From positions 248,001-312,000 of the forward strand of contig MQVO02000001.1 in assembly GCA_001986395.2 (NCBI GenBank): DNA of 64,000 nt, read 5' to 3'. Positions within the stretch are counted from its first letter, which is position 1. Every line of letters starts with the position of its first letter. The stretch is from Irpex lacteus (Eukaryota > Basidiomycota > Agaricomycetes > Polyporales > Irpicaceae). Of this stretch, positions 43,520-56,129 are shown in pieces. The notes under the pieces were generated by a model. That model was not told where the DNA came from. It did not search any database and saw only the letters and a list, made by a program, of their open reading frames with translations. A program made the position numbers and the translations under genes.

Positions 43520-44503
43520 CGCGAGCAAGAAGCTGTGTGGCTGTTCCTCAACACTCTGGCAAGTTGTCGAGGGAGTGGTGGTGTTGAAGAGGTACAACCT
43601 GAAGAGAAGGAAGGAAGAGACGGCGAGTGGACAAATCAGGGAAACTCTCGAATTACAGTCGTGCGCCCGACTTTTACATCGTCTTGTAGATCTATAGGGC
43701 AGTGGAGTAGCTTGGGAAGCATCAAAGCTAGCGCTACGAATATAATGGTCGGGGAATGAGCAGAGCGTGTGATACAAACCCTGAGATACATTGATGGTTC
43801 CGTGTGTGAACGTTTGCGCTGAAGCACTGGTACTCCGTCGTTAGCGGTGGCTGTGAGGATAAAGTTGCGGTTTTGACTAACACTGTTGATCATACTTACA
43901 CTAGAACCTAAGCTGACTGAAGAAGATCGCACTCCAGCAGTAACAATGACCGTCTGAACATCACGGCGTGATATCATGTCCAATGTCCGAGACACGTCGA
44001 TGCCACTGCTAGACGCCTCGGGCACGGGTAGCATTGAGAACGCACGACAAACGCAGTCGTCGCAGTTATTGATTGTACTGCTCTACTGAATAGATAGTTA
44101 GCAGTGGATCTAGGACCGGTTGATACGAATGAAATTGGAGGGGCCACTTACTTTGAACCTAAACCTAGACAGATGCGTTACGTTTTCGCCGTCTTCGAGC
44201 TTAGTTTTTTAGGCCGCTGTCACAAGATATATATACGCAATAACCCTATTGCAGTCAGAACTAGAAAATTAGCGAGCTTTACAAAATTGAACATAGAAAG
44301 GTGTTGGACGTATGACATCTGTAATATCATACAAAGAACGCCCTTGTCAACAATTTGTAACATCAGAAGACCAGCGTCCTAGGAATGTGTGATGTGAAGA
44401 CACAAACGCCGTCGAGCCGCGCCAGGGGTTGACTAGGTGGGCATAGAAACCACAAGTGAGTAACTGATAGACAAGGACGTAAAAGAAGGGTCGAGCCAGT
44501 GGC
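43520..44503. other. spacer between the two glycoprotein paralogs
   Basis: About 1 kb. A minus-strand ORF (44034-43636) has Ser/Val-rich composition and could be a small gene or a decayed exon, but no splice-consistent model emerged. It should contain the promoter of copy 1 and the 3' end of copy 2. Confidence 0.35.
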
Positions 44504-46223
44504 TCATTCGACGTATTCTGGTGGCGGAGCCTCCGACTCGTTCGAAACGCCTGTCCTGACACCGATCCTTTGCACTACAAGTTCGACAATTTGCTCGAAG
44601 TTAAGTCGCGGAGAGGATGGGGACACGCGCGCATCATTCAAACGAGCTGTACTCGTAGATCTCGACACGCTGCGCGAGGGCTGAGCATCCGACGGCGAGT
44701 CTCCGGGAGCCAGACTGGCAAGTGATTGCGCTGGAGGATCAGATGCAGACGAGTGCAAGCGAATGGGCGCAAATGGAGGTTGTCGGTCGCCTTGGTGTTG
44801 CATGACGGGTGGATAAGTCAGGACTTCCATTCCTGCAAGCGGGTGTCCGGCTTCGTCCTCTTTGTTCCACGCCGCTTGTGGCATACTTTGCGGGTAAGGA
44901 TCCACTGCGGGCGAATGATCTGCAAGTCCTGCAGCGTGGTCGCTCATGATGAGAGCTGCCCCTCGGCGAGGTCTGAGCCAAAAGAACAACGCAACGATGA
45001 TGGCCCCTAATACAACGACGCCGGCAACTACTGGGCCGACAATGATACCGACGTTCGTCTTCGAATGGGCCGGGGGTGAAATTGTCAATGGGGAAGGAGT
45101 CGTCGCAGAAGTGTTGCCAGAGGGCACTAGAGATGCAGATGAAGACGAGACGTTGAAGGCGGTCCCATTAGGCACGTAAACGGTGAAATAGTTGAGAGAC
45201 AACTTGTCGCCTGGCGTGCCCAAGTTGGCAAGCTGCACAGTATGTGTTTTCTGAGGATCGAGGTTGCTCTGATAAAATAGAACAGTGTCTCCCATAAGCC
45301 ACCAAGTGCTGGCATTATAGACGGGAGAATCGGCGCCGTCCATTGTCTGTCGATACGGGTTCATTAGATTGGAGAGTGCAAGAGATTAGTATAGTTCAAT
45401 ACGTACCACATTATATGTCCAATGCCCCCAATCTCGAGGACCGTTGATGGCAACTGCGACGCCACCCGTGAAGCTGATCGAGACCGTATCTTTAGGGTTG
45501 CTTGTCTCGAAATACGGTGAAGGAGAGGAATCGCTGGGGACATTGTAGAACGACTGGTTCTTCCAATCACCAGTATAGTGGACATTCGTCAGATTCTGAT
45601 TATCTATTAGAACAGGAGAAATTCCTCTAGATAAGAAAAGAGAGGTGTGAGTGACTATTGTACAGTAAGCCCCCGAAACGTACGTAGTATTGATTCCTAT
45701 ATTTGTGAACACAGCTTTGTCAAACACAAGTTGTTGATCACTATCCGGTTGAGGATTGGCCATAAGAGAAACTGTATGAGTCGACGCGCTCAGGTTGTCC
45801 TGCCAAAATAGCATCCCATCGGGGAGCGACGACTGGAAAGGTATCGATGCTGGCTGACTATCAACCGTAACAGAATAAGAGCAATTCTGCGTTCCATAGA
45901 GATAGATTGCAGTGCCTGAAAAGAATAGTTGAGACTATCTGCGTCAGTTTACTGCGTAGAGCCGACCTTCAAATCGGAAAGTGACGCTTGCTCCAGGAAA
46001 CTCTGTGACGTGGACAGAGTTCTTGCCAAAGGAGTCAACCCCTGGTTGACCCGACCAGAAGCCGATATCCTCGAAATAGGGCGCCCAACCACTGGAAGCA
46101 CTACCATCCGCTTCGGTATAGATATTTTAAACAAGGTCCACTTGAGAAAAGAGAATGCTCACAATACGGGTGAAAATCAAGGATGGCGCTTGTATCTTCG
46201 ACGGTAGTGTTCCATGCGTACAT
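44504..46223 (-). CDS. single-pass membrane glycoprotein, 499 aa (copy 2 of a tandem pair)
   Basis: Exons 46223-46163, 46110-45967, 45915-45684, 45626-45407 and 45346-44504 join in phase to 1500 nt. Exons 1 and 2 have exactly the same length as in copy 1 (61 and 144 nt), exons 3 and 4 sum to the same total (452 nt), and intron phases match, so the two genes are a tandem duplicate. Start MYAWNTTVEDTSAILDFHPY parallels MFTWNTTIEDTSSMLDFHPY of copy 1. The ectodomain blocks, membrane helix (VGIIVGPVVAGVVVLGAIIV) and C-terminal PPPEYVE are conserved. The cytoplasmic tail is shorter and diverged, as expected if the tail is under weak or diversifying selection. Intron 2 has a weak donor (GTCGGC). 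Confidence 0.8.
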
Positions 46224-46354
46224 TATGGTGGTAGCTTTATAAAAAAAAGAGGGACGAAAGAGCTGCCGGAGAGCAGCTTGAAGTGGTCTTTATAGTTTGA
46301 CAGACTGTCAGTGATATATCCAGGGTTTGGGAGTGATTAGCAGCTTACGACTCT

Positions 46355-47290
46355 AACGTCACAGCTATTGTTGCAACGAGTGGCGAATCAAAACTTCCTT
46401 GACATGATATGCACGGTTGAAATTCAACTGTCACCTAGAAGCATATTCCGTTAGAATGATAGCACGGAGTCTATAGACACCTACTTATTTTTCCATACAG
46501 GCAGTCTTCCTGATCGCAGGAGGAGTTTAGTTTTCAATTTTAGAAAACATGCAATGTAAACGACTATGGCAGAACAAGAGTTAGTATCTCGCCGCGCATG
46601 TCCGCTCTAAGATCTCTACATTCAACGGAGGACCATGAAGGTTCAGTGATGATGAGAGCCTGAATCCGAAAATCACCCCAAGGATCGAGGGGAGTTCGTT
46701 GCTGAGCGCGAATTGGTAGACCTAGAACTGCTATGGATACGGTCACGGGTATGATAAGACTTCAGTGTATGTCAGTTATACTACTGTCATCCGTCGCTAG
46801 AGAAGTTTCAAGTTCAGCACTTTGTACATACACGCTCAGCAGATGGCACATACATACCTGCCGGCACTGTCAATGTCAAATATTGCAGGCTCAACTTAAA
46901 CCATCCCAGGTGCAAGCCTTCAAAGGACGATATCGACCCAAACTTATTCAGTCTGGCACGAGGGAGTTGTGGACTCTCATGCGCATAGGCCACCCAGTGC
47001 AGTAGAATATCCTGACCGGTTGTGGTGAGCAATGAGGTGACAGACCAGAAGGGGTCATCGCAAGTCAGGACTTACGGTTATGATCGCTTGCGACGACTAG
47101 CAAGTGCCAGGGGGACGCACATAACACCAACGTGGCTGGCGTGACTGTCACTCAGCTCACGTGATAATGTGTCCAAATCTGGAGCCATGGCGCTACTTAG
47201 TACTATCATTCACGCATGGTAAGCCTCTCTTAGTTCAAGTTCCACAACGACGGACATACATACTTACGAGTCACTCATCTTAGGCCACTG
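46355..47290 (-). CDS. possible small multi-exon gene, unknown
   Basis: Minus-strand segments at about 47.03-46.86 kb (DILLHWVAYAHESPQLPRAR), 46.74-46.57 kb (GLPIRAQQRTPLDPWGDFRI) and 46.43-46.36 kb (VTVEFQPCISCQG) are protein-like. They are separated by GT-AG intervals (GTATGTATG...CATAG) that keep the frame at the first join. The start is not found. It could be a small host gene or a remnant; no family was recognised. Confidence 0.3.
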
Positions 47291-47835
47291 CAGGGCCACT
47301 ATCTACCCGCTCTCAATAGGATCAAGACTGCCCTAGTACCAGGCCTCATAGTCATCGTGCATGTCTCGAATGAGTACACATCCTTCTGGCGACACATCTA
47401 CACCGTTAATATCCACCATGAAGAGTTGCTAATTTCCGGACATACATTCGACATTTATTACATTCTGATGCAGCCCCAGTAAGCACCTACTATCGCGATT
47501 GCACGCAGACCCACTCGGAATCTCAACTATGCCATAGGCGCTGCGACATTTGCACAATCATGGATACTTATACTGTACGCATGCAATTGCGACCGAAGCT
47601 CAATTGCACTGCAGATGCATGATTGAGCACGCCCAGGCTGCAATTGACACAGGGCAGTCCGGGTCCGACGCTCATTGGGATGAGTATCGGACCCGGAATG
47701 ACTCTTCATCCTACTCATATATAAATGCTCGCGGTGTCTCACTCGCATCTGCTTGGATCATGATACGGCCACCTGGTAAGTATTCATTACACGAAAATCA
47801 CACAATGACTCATAGCTTGCAGTATTTCTCCTTGC

Positions 47836-47896
47836 CTCGGACCCGTGGGACCATGAACGTGGTACAAAGCAGGCCAAAGATGCTTAGGTATATATA
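47836..47896 (+). promoter_or_regulatory. promoter of ABC transporter copy 1
   Basis: TATATATA at 47889-47896, 61 bases before the ATG. A block at 47836-47872 reading roughly TCGGACCC..GGGA..., then TGAACGTGG, then A-AAAGCA is shared with the same position of the downstream paralog (51274-51308). It either was duplicated with the gene or is a kept regulatory element. Confidence 0.5.
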
Positions 47897-47956
47897 CCTT
47901 CGTATCATCTTCTCTCAGCACTCATCTCTCAGCCCCTCTCCATCTCATAGCCTGCT

Positions 47957-50653
47957 ATGGAGCCTAGACGAGCCGCCAGACACCATATGTATGAGACCGA
48001 CGCAAGCTTGCCATCCGGCCTTCGATCGTTTCAAACTGGTTCATGGCGTGTTGTCTACCTAGACAAAAGAGCTAACTGGGCCAAGTCTACCTTCGACCTT
48101 CTTACGGGATCAAACATCATGGCGAAGTTTAACGTCGGATTGGACAGCGTCAGGGAAGCCAGTATTGCCCGATATTTCAAGGACGTTTACTTCGCTGCAC
48201 CAGGTTTGATCGCTGTATACCTTGCCACGAATGCTGTAACAAGTTTGCAACCCGCTTTGGAGTTGCAGGCTTTGGATCGCTTGTTCAATGCGGTAATTCC
48301 CATCTGCGTTGCTTAAGAGATTCCCAGCCGGTAATAAAGACCGCTTAGATTGAAGCAGTTCTTCGCGGTGGACAAAAAGACGCATACAAGGACATCATAC
48401 GCGCCATCATGTTCCGTTTGTTCATCACGAACACCGGTGCTCTGTGCTCCTGGCTGTCGTAAGTCGACTAATAGCAGCTCGTGTCTCCGATATTGATATA
48501 CTCCACAGAACCCATTTTACGCCTCTACTCGACGAGCGAATCAGCTCTAGCTTCAAATCACGTCTCATTGAAGCGCATCTGAGCCTCGACGTGATCGCTG
48601 CTCAAGGTAACGAGACACGTCAGGCCTTACAACCTTTACTGAATTGAGCCTCCGATATTGATCCACAGATAAGAGCAATACATTCAGTAATTTCTCTCCG
48701 AGGATATCTTCAATGACCTTACATGGTTTTGTGCGGCTAGCAGCTAGCCTCGTTTCCCAGGTGTCCGTCACCGCCCATCTCTTGCGCAAGCAAAAACGAG
48801 GTACAATGATCGTGCTTCTGTCTCTTCTGAGTCCTCTATTCTCCTGGCTTAACACTCGGGTTCTATGGGAAATGCGTAAGTTTTTCCCACTCAGTCGATC
48901 TGCTCGTCAACTAAGACATATACCGTTGTGATAGTCGCGGTTATCTATGTAAACGAGCCTTGGTCTCTCAGAGCACGTGCAATGTACAAGCTTGCGACTC
49001 AGCCGCAATATCACGAAGAACTTGTTAGCTACGGCTTACAAAGCTATGTCTCGAGTGGTATGTTTGACGGTTTCGATCCCTTGCGTGGGGTTAAAGCGTC
49101 TACCATAGAATATCGCCGAGCTTCACAAGGCTCGCCGCTCGCGCATGAGGACGATCCCTCTATGGTCCTCAGACCTCGTAGTACACTACCATCTGACATG
49201 ATCAAATCGACACTCGAAGACCTACCACTCGTAAGCACGCCGTATCTCATGCCTCACACGCTCGACAGCGCTAAAATATGGTCCACTGTCTTGCCCTTAG
49301 ATATATTTTGCCCTATGCTCCGTGAAGAATCCCAAGTCATTCTCCCTTTCCACACTGGTTCTTCTTACCAAGATGAGTCAAACGATGCAGATGGTGTCTT
49401 CATCGCTCGTCTATCAGAATGCCCAGCTCTCGCACTATGTCCATGGGGTGAAGAAGCTGTACGCAGGTCTCGATTTGAAGCCAAAAGTAGAGGTCGAAGC
49501 AGGAAAGATTCCATATCCCTCACATGACCATAATGGGAAGGGGATGCACATCGAGTTCAAGTGAGTATACGCCATGTTCACCGCGCGTGTGACGCAAATT
49601 AATCATCGCCACACGCACCAGGAGTGTCGGATTTCAATATCCAGGTACCAAAGACAAAGCAGGCAAGGACGCCCTGCACAACATCTCCTTCACACTCCCT
49701 GCCTCTTCTCTGGTCGTCATAGTGGGAGAGAACGGAAGCGGGAAGACGACGCTCGTGAAGCTCCTCACAGGGTTATTTCGACCCACCACAGGAAGTATCC
49801 TTATCGACGGGGTCGAAATGCCAAAGTACAAAGCGTCCGACCTCACTAAAGCTACCGCACTTCTCACACAGAACCACAACATTTTCCCTATGACCATCGC
49901 AGAGAACATCGGCATCGGTGACACTGACTCAGTAGATGATCTCGAGAAAATGAAGGAAGCGGCTGAGCTCGGTGGCGCCAAGACATTCGTCGAGAACTTG
50001 CCGGATGCATACGAAACGGTTTTGCAGCCTGTAGAGACGGCTTGGTCGACGAGGTTGTTCTCGGCGGGGAACGGTGATTTGAAGGAGGTGATGGACGAGG
50101 TTGAGAGGTCTAAAGATATCTCAGGTGAGAGCATTCCAGGCAATGATTAGCTGAACAACCTATTATTATTGTCTAATTTCTCTGCTCCAGGTGGCGAGAA
50201 GCAGCGCCTCGCCGCGTAAGTTTGCTCCGCGTACCTTTCATAGCGTTGAGACTGACCTTTCCGTAGTGCTCGTACCTTTATGCGTCTCTTATCTGGAAAC
50301 GTACAACTGGTCGTAGTGGACGAACCGACCTCGGCAATGGATCCTTCCGGGGAGTTTGAGTTACTCCAACAGCTACGTCTCATCCGAGGGGGCAAGACGA
50401 TGGTCTTTGTGACACATCGCTTTGGGCATCTCACCAAACATGCCGACCTTATTCTGTGAGTAAAAATTGCTTTACAGATATACCTATCCCGATGCTTAGT
50501 TGTCGTAGATGCATGAAAGAAGGGAAACTTGTCGAATCAGGTGCCCATCGTGAATTGATTCAACAGAACGGAGAGTACAAGAAGCTGTACGACATTCAGG
50601 CCGGAGCATTCGTCGATTTATCTGGCATACGTGACTCCCAAAGTGAAGACTGA
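47957..50653 (+). CDS. half-size ABC transporter, 705 aa (copy 1 of a tandem pair)
   Basis: Uses ATP to move an unknown substrate across a membrane, probably as a dimer. Eleven exons close in phase to 2118 nt: 47957-48292, 48349-48458, 48509-48606, 48669-48875, 48935-49057, 49109-49230, 49301-49560, 49622-50124, 50191-50215, 50267-50455, 50509-50653. The N-terminal half carries hydrophobic segments (VYFAAPGLIAVYLATNAV, RLFITNTGALCSWLS, IVLLSLLSPLFSW). The nucleotide-binding domain has Walker A GENGSGKTT at 454-462, a Q-loop in LLTQNHNIF, signature SGGEKQRL from 586, Walker B VVVDEP with D613/E614, and the H-loop FVTHR. The stretch between Q-loop and signature is longer than usual. The signature is split by an intron and its second half sits in a 25-base exon. 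Substrate unknown; neighbours suggest detoxification. Confidence 0.92.
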
Positions 50654-51273
50654 CCGCAAAAGCCTCAACGATGAACTCAGTTTGTTGGTAATAATGTATG
50701 GTCACTTGGGAATCCATGATCTCAGTTTAGAGAGGAACTACGCCCAATGAGTGCCGTGACTAGATAAGATGAGTGGCGAGCGTCCGCAGTAACACCGATT
50801 AACATTCCTCGATCAGCTGTGCACTTGATTAACAGATGGCAATATGCATGGAATCGTATTATATAGCTGATTCGCTTAGACTCCTGCTACGGCCCCGGTG
50901 AGCACGTATCTGCACGTATTTGACTCATGTATTTTAGCGCTGTGAATGCCTATTATCTTAACGGACTGCTTCAACACAGCATTCGCATCCGCGAGCCAGC
51001 TCACTTGTTCTTCATCACGATGGGATGCTATGTTGGGCGTCCGTCTGGGCCTCGAGGTAAGATATATACTGTCCAAATCTCATTCCTACAATCACGACAT
51101 GTTCCTTCAGTGCTACTTATAGGTATACCGAATCAAGATGCCTCCAACTGACGCATCGGCTTGAAATATATCCCGTACCACGAGCACACAATTGAGTTGG
51201 GTTAGGTAATCACAGAGCCGCTGCGCGGTGACTCATTCGTGGGTTCGTGACACCCGCAGTGCCTTGCTTTGTC
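50654..51273. other. intergenic region between the two ABC transporters
   Basis: Roughly 0.6 kb without supported genes; short ORFs on both strands are composition noise. It contains the 3' end of copy 1 and upstream sequence of copy 2. Confidence 0.5.
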
Positions 51274-51350
51274 TCGGATCCCAGGGAATGTGAACGTGGC
51301 ATAAAGCACTGATAAAACAGGTACAAAAGATAGGACGCACAGCTATATAA
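51274..51350 (+). promoter_or_regulatory. promoter of ABC transporter copy 2
   Basis: TATATAA at 51344-51350, 65 bases before the ATG at 51415. The upstream block 51274-51308 (TCGGATCCC, GGGA, TGAACGTGG, then CATAAAGCA) matches the block at 47836-47872 before copy 1. Confidence 0.5.
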
Positions 51351-51414
51351 ATCGTGCAGCATCCTCACAATACATCCATTTCCCAGCGTCATCCCCCCTC
51401 CCCTCCAGTTGAAT

Positions 51415-54149
51415 ATGGAACCAAGAAGAACTGCTCGACGCCACAAGTATGAGACCGACACTAGCCTGCCAGAGGGCCTACGATCTATCCAATCCGGTTC
51501 ATGGCGTGTCGTCTACTTGGACGAGAAAAGCCAATGGTTCAAGTCCTGTTTTAACTTCTTTACTAGATTTAATATCAGGGAAATGTACAAAACTGGCTTG
51601 GACACTATCAAACAAGCAAGCATCGCTCGATATCTCGAAGACGTCTACTTCGTTGCCCCCGGATTGGTCTTGGGATATCTGCTAGTAAGCGCGGTGGCGA
51701 GTCTGCAATCTGCTTTGGAGCTACAAGCTTTGAATCGTTTATTCCACTCGGTAAAAGTCTGTCTGAATATGAGCAAAAATCACAAGCTGACACTGAATTT
51801 GGCTCAGGTTGAAGCGGTCGTTCGCGGTGAAGGGCCTAGCGCACGTCAGGACGTAATACGCGCTATTGTCATTCGTCTATTCATCGCGAATGCTGGTGCT
51901 CTATGCTCCTGGTTGTCGTACGTCTGCGAGTTATAATCCTGAGCTTGGTGGCTGACCCAACGTGCAGCACTCGAATGACAACTTTACTTAATGAACGAAT
52001 TACTTCGAGCTTCAAGGCACGATTGATCGAAGCGCATCTCGGTCTTGACGTTGTTTCAGCACAAGGTAGGCAGCTGGCGTCCGAGAGTCACCTGTCTAAG
52101 TCTGACTATAAAGAACCCATGCAGACAAAAGCAATACGTTCAGCAATTTTTCCCCTAGTATATCCTCGGAGGCATTTCATGGTCTTGTGAGACTTGTAAC
52201 GAGTCTCATGTCATCATTCTCTCAAGTATCTGTTACGGCCCATCTTCTTAGAAGGCAGGAAGGCGGTATGATGATCGTATTTCTGTCACTCCTAAACCCA
52301 ATATTCTCTTGGGCGAGTACTCAGGTTCTGTGGGACATGCGTGAGTGTCTGTCTAGTCCCCCGTATTGGCTGCTCACAAAATTATACACTGGTTTGAAAG
52401 TTGCGGTTCTCTATTTGAGCGACTCCTGGGCTCTCAGAGCTCGCGCAATGTACAATCTTGCAACTGATCCGAAGTATCATGAAGAAGTCACTAGTTATGG
52501 TCTACATCGTTATATTTCCACTGGTAAATGAGATCGTCTTAATATATGCCATGAGGCTGACATACCTACCATCAAAGAATATCGCTGGGCTTCACAAGGC
52601 TCACCGCTTGCGTATGAAGACGATCCTACCATGGTGCTCAGACCTCACAGGACACCATTGCGCGACATGGTCAAGTCTACGCTTGCAGATCTGCCCTTGG
52701 TAAGCCTTCCTCGTCGCGGATGACACTCACACACTCTAAAACTACCCAATACGAATGATTGTTTTGTCATAGATATATTTTACCCTCTGTTCTGTGGCCA
52801 ACCCAAAATCGTTCTCCCTATCCACTCTGGTTCTCCTGACACAAATGAGCCAGACGATGGGAACGGTGTTCTACACCCTCATCTACCAGAACACGGAGAT
52901 ATCACACTACGTACATGGTGTGAAGAAACTATACGCGGGGCTTGACTTAAAGCCGAAACTAGAGTTCGAGGCGGGGCTGATACCGTACCCTGCCTCCGAA
53001 AAGAAGGGGGAGGGGATGCACGTGGAGTTCAAGTAAGCAGAATTTTGCTGCCATGTTCTATTCGAGACTGACGAGTGTTGTTGCTCCAGGAACGTCGGGT
53101 TTCAGTATCCAGGTACTGAAGAAAAGGCGGGCAAGGACGCCCTACATGACATCTCCTTCGTGCTCCCCGGCTCTTCGCTGGTTGTCATAGTGGGAGAGAA
53201 CGGAAGTGGGAAGACGACGCTCGTGAAACTCCTCACAGGACTGTTCCGACCGACCACAGGGAGTGTTTTGATTGACGGAGTGGAAATGAAGAAATACAAA
53301 GCGTCCGACCTTACCAAGGCCACGGCGCTTCTGACGCAAAACCACAACATCTTCCCTATGACCATCGCAGAGAACATCGGCGTTGGCGATACCGACTCAG
53401 TCGACGATCTCGAAAGAGTCAAAGCAGCTGCCGAGCTCGGTGGCGCCAAGAGTTTTATCGAGAACTTGCCAGATAAGTATGAAACAGTTCTGCAGCCCGT
53501 GGAGACAGCTTGGTCGACCAGATATTTCACGACGGGGAATGATGGTTTGAAAGAGGTCATGGATGAAGTCGAGAGGTCCAAGGATGTCTCAGGTAAGCGC
53601 CTCTCTGACCATCACGGTCATAGGCTTTTCGGATCTGAGCCACATTCTTGCTCTAGGTGGTGAGAAGCAACGTCTTGCAGCGTACGCCCCCTTTCATCAT
53701 TTTCTCACAGCCTTATAAGCGGTCTGAACCTAGTCTCAATATAGTGCTCGTACCTTTATGCGCTTTTTATCTGGAAATGTGAAGCTAGTTGTCGTCGACG
53801 AACCGACTTCAGCAATGGATCCAGCTGGGGAGTTTGAGCTGTTCCAGAAATTGCGGCTGATGCGCAAGGGGAAGACGATGGTCTTCGTCACGCATCGCTT
53901 TGGGCATCTTACAAAACATGCTGACCTTATTCTGTGAGTATCAATCCACTTCATAATTAGCCATCTACTAATAACAATGGTCACGATAGTTGTATGAAAG
54001 AGGGCAAACTGGTCGAGTCGGGTACACACCGCGAATTGATCCAACAGAATGGGGAGTATCATAAGCTGTACGACATACAGGCGAGAGCATTTGTGGGTGC
54101 TCCTGGCATGGATGGCTCCCAGAATAACGATGAGTGGCAAAAGTTTTGA
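51415..54149 (+). CDS. half-size ABC transporter, 713 aa (copy 2 of a tandem pair)
   Basis: Eleven exons close in phase to 2142 nt: 51415-51750, 51808-51917, 51968-52065, 52125-52340, 52401-52523, 52578-52699, 52773-53032, 53090-53592, 53657-53681, 53745-53933, 53990-54149. Exons 1-3 and 5-10 have exactly the same lengths as in copy 1; only exons 4 and 11 differ. The start is at MEPRRTARRHKYETD. Walker A (GENGSGKTT), signature (SGGEKQRL), Walker B (VVDEPTSAMDP) and H-loop (FVTHR) are all intact, so both paralogs should bind and hydrolyse ATP. The nucleotide-binding part is much better conserved between copies than the membrane part and the last exon, which fits divergence in substrate. The introns have no obvious similarity, so the duplication is not recent. 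Confidence 0.92.
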
Positions 54150-54699
54150 CCGAAGATTCGTAGTGTATAGTGAACACAATAATTAGCTTGTCTCGAGTCA
54201 AGCGTCATTAAAGTTTGTATAATTAGTGTGTTGTAGTGGCATGCGCAATCTTGAAAATATCAGTCAATACTTCCTGCCATGTTCAATTGCTTAGTGTATA
54301 GATTTCATTCGAGGCAATTCCCACGTACAATTGGCCACTGTAACTTCATCGTGACATCGAACCCGCCGCCCAGCGGCTGAAGGGGAAGTTGCAATTGCCA
54401 AACTAAGCAGTCATTCGACAAACTCCTTCGCTCCTACCATCATCCCGTGTTTGTTCTCTTCATCAGGTTCAACTTGAATCCTCTCAGCTCGAGTCATATC
54501 ACTGCATACGTGTAATGGATATCATGTGGCTTGGAGCGTACTTTTGTCAGCAGCCGCTCTCACGACTCGGCGAAGAGGCTTGTTGATCCCGGACATCGCC
54601 CAGTACGCTGGAAACTACATGGTATATAAGACTTAGTCTACAAGCCCACCAAACAGCCCTCATAGAAAACCCCTTTGATCACCTGCTAGACACTCACAG
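54150..54699. other. intergenic region upstream of the N-acetyltransferase
   Basis: About 550 bases, no coding potential. TATATAAG at about 54.62 kb, some 75 bases before the ATG at 54700, is a good TATA box for the N-acetyltransferase gene. Confidence 0.45.
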
Positions 54700-56129
54700 A
54701 TGTCGGTTGTATCTCCAAGAATGCCGCGGCGGCCGCATCTTTGCGACGAGGCATATATCCGAGACGTTCCTTCCCCATACTCGCCCTCACAGGTCCGACA
54801 ATATCTTCGTCGTATCTCCTGGCCATTCGAGACACCCGTACCTCTTACCATCGGTGATACAGATGACGACACTCCGATACACTTCGCAGCAGACGTGGAA
54901 AATCTGGCCCAGCTGATGTTCTTGCACTGCACCACCTTTGCTGCTGAAAATACGGACTTGCAATAGTCAGTCTTCTCTCGTATTTACTGAGATCTAGGAT
55001 CTTCTGACTACCTCGATAGTACAAATGAACATCGTATGCCAGTGAGACCTGAAGAGCTCTTCGATCGAATGGTAATGAAACGTAAAGGCAGTTATTGTTT
55101 TGGTCAAAATGGACTCTTCCTCGGCGTGCTAAGAGGTCTCGGATACAGGTGCGTGGTATACGTATATTTATCTATTAATGCATAACTCATGTGCAGTGTA
55201 TAGAGCATACCCTGTTTTTGGCCGCGTCCTTGTACCGTCCTCTCCCAAGTATCCTCCAGACTCAAGGTCTTCCGTAGATGATCTGGTGTACACCAACCAA
55301 TCGCACATGCTTTTGCTTGTGCAACCCTATCCAAAATCCGACCCTCTGCTAGGGAATGTGACATTTGTAGTGGACGTTGGATTCGCGGGCCTTCTGGGGC
55401 CTTTGCGTCCTATACTGCTGGACGATGGCGAGGGCGCAGGTGAACAACAAATACCGCCAGCTACGGGTACCAATGCAGCAGAGATCAGGCGTGGCTGGGT
55501 TTGGGGCACGTTCCCGCCTGTGAGGCACAGGGTAGTAAAAGGTGCACACTATGCGAGCAGCCTTGGTGCGTTGTACCTACCTCTTTCTCAATGCGTGCTT
55601 TCAATCTCATGTTATCTGTATCGCTCTAGAGATACCCTCTGGATCCAGGAACGCCCCTCTTCGAGACTGGCACATGCAAGTCAACAAAAGCCCTATTGAC
55701 CCAAAACAGGAAGGAAATGAGGGGTGGACCACGCTGTACACCTTCTCTGAGGCAGAGATATTCCAACGGGACATTGATACCGCCAACTATATTGTCTATA
55801 CATACGACGCGATGCCTTTTCGGGATTCTATGCTCTGCTGCAAACGACTTCCGCTTACTCAGCACGGCCTAGATGCTGCTGGCTATTCAGATAAGGATGA
55901 AGACGACAGGACGATATTACAAACGGTGGCAGCGCGGAAAGAAATTAGATGGGTACGGTCGTGGTCACTCGAAGGTAGGAGGGCCGTGAGTCGAGTTGGA
56001 AGCAAGGTTGTTGAAGAAGTACAGCTGGGAAGTGAAGTTGAGAGGTTGCGATTTTTACGAGACACGATTGGGCTTGGTCTTGATGAAGGTGATGTGCAGT
56101 GGATAGAGGGGCGAGCGGCAGCGTTCTGA
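54700..56129 (+). CDS. arylamine N-acetyltransferase family protein, 418 aa
   Basis: Transfers an acetyl or acyl group from CoA to arylamines, hydrazines or hydroxylamines in the cytosol. Exons 54700-54965, 55020-55148, 55204-55565 and 55630-56129 join in phase to 1257 nt. The catalytic triad is visible: C115 in GSYCFGQN, H166 in SHMLLLV, D189 in FVVDVGFAG. The context RPEELFDRMVMKRKGSYCF and the GYRAYPVFGRV block after the Cys are typical of the family. Typical members have 260-330 residues; this one is longer, with insertions between Cys and His and a C-terminal extension ending in a helical, charged tail. Fungal homologues detoxify plant and soil arylamines or act in secondary metabolism. 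It sits between an ABC transporter pair and a glutathione transferase. Confidence 0.88.

Noticed and set aside
53102..53581. Long minus-strand ORFs over both ABC nucleotide-binding exons
   Set aside because: Present antisense in both paralogs only because the coding strand is strongly conserved; no independent gene signals.
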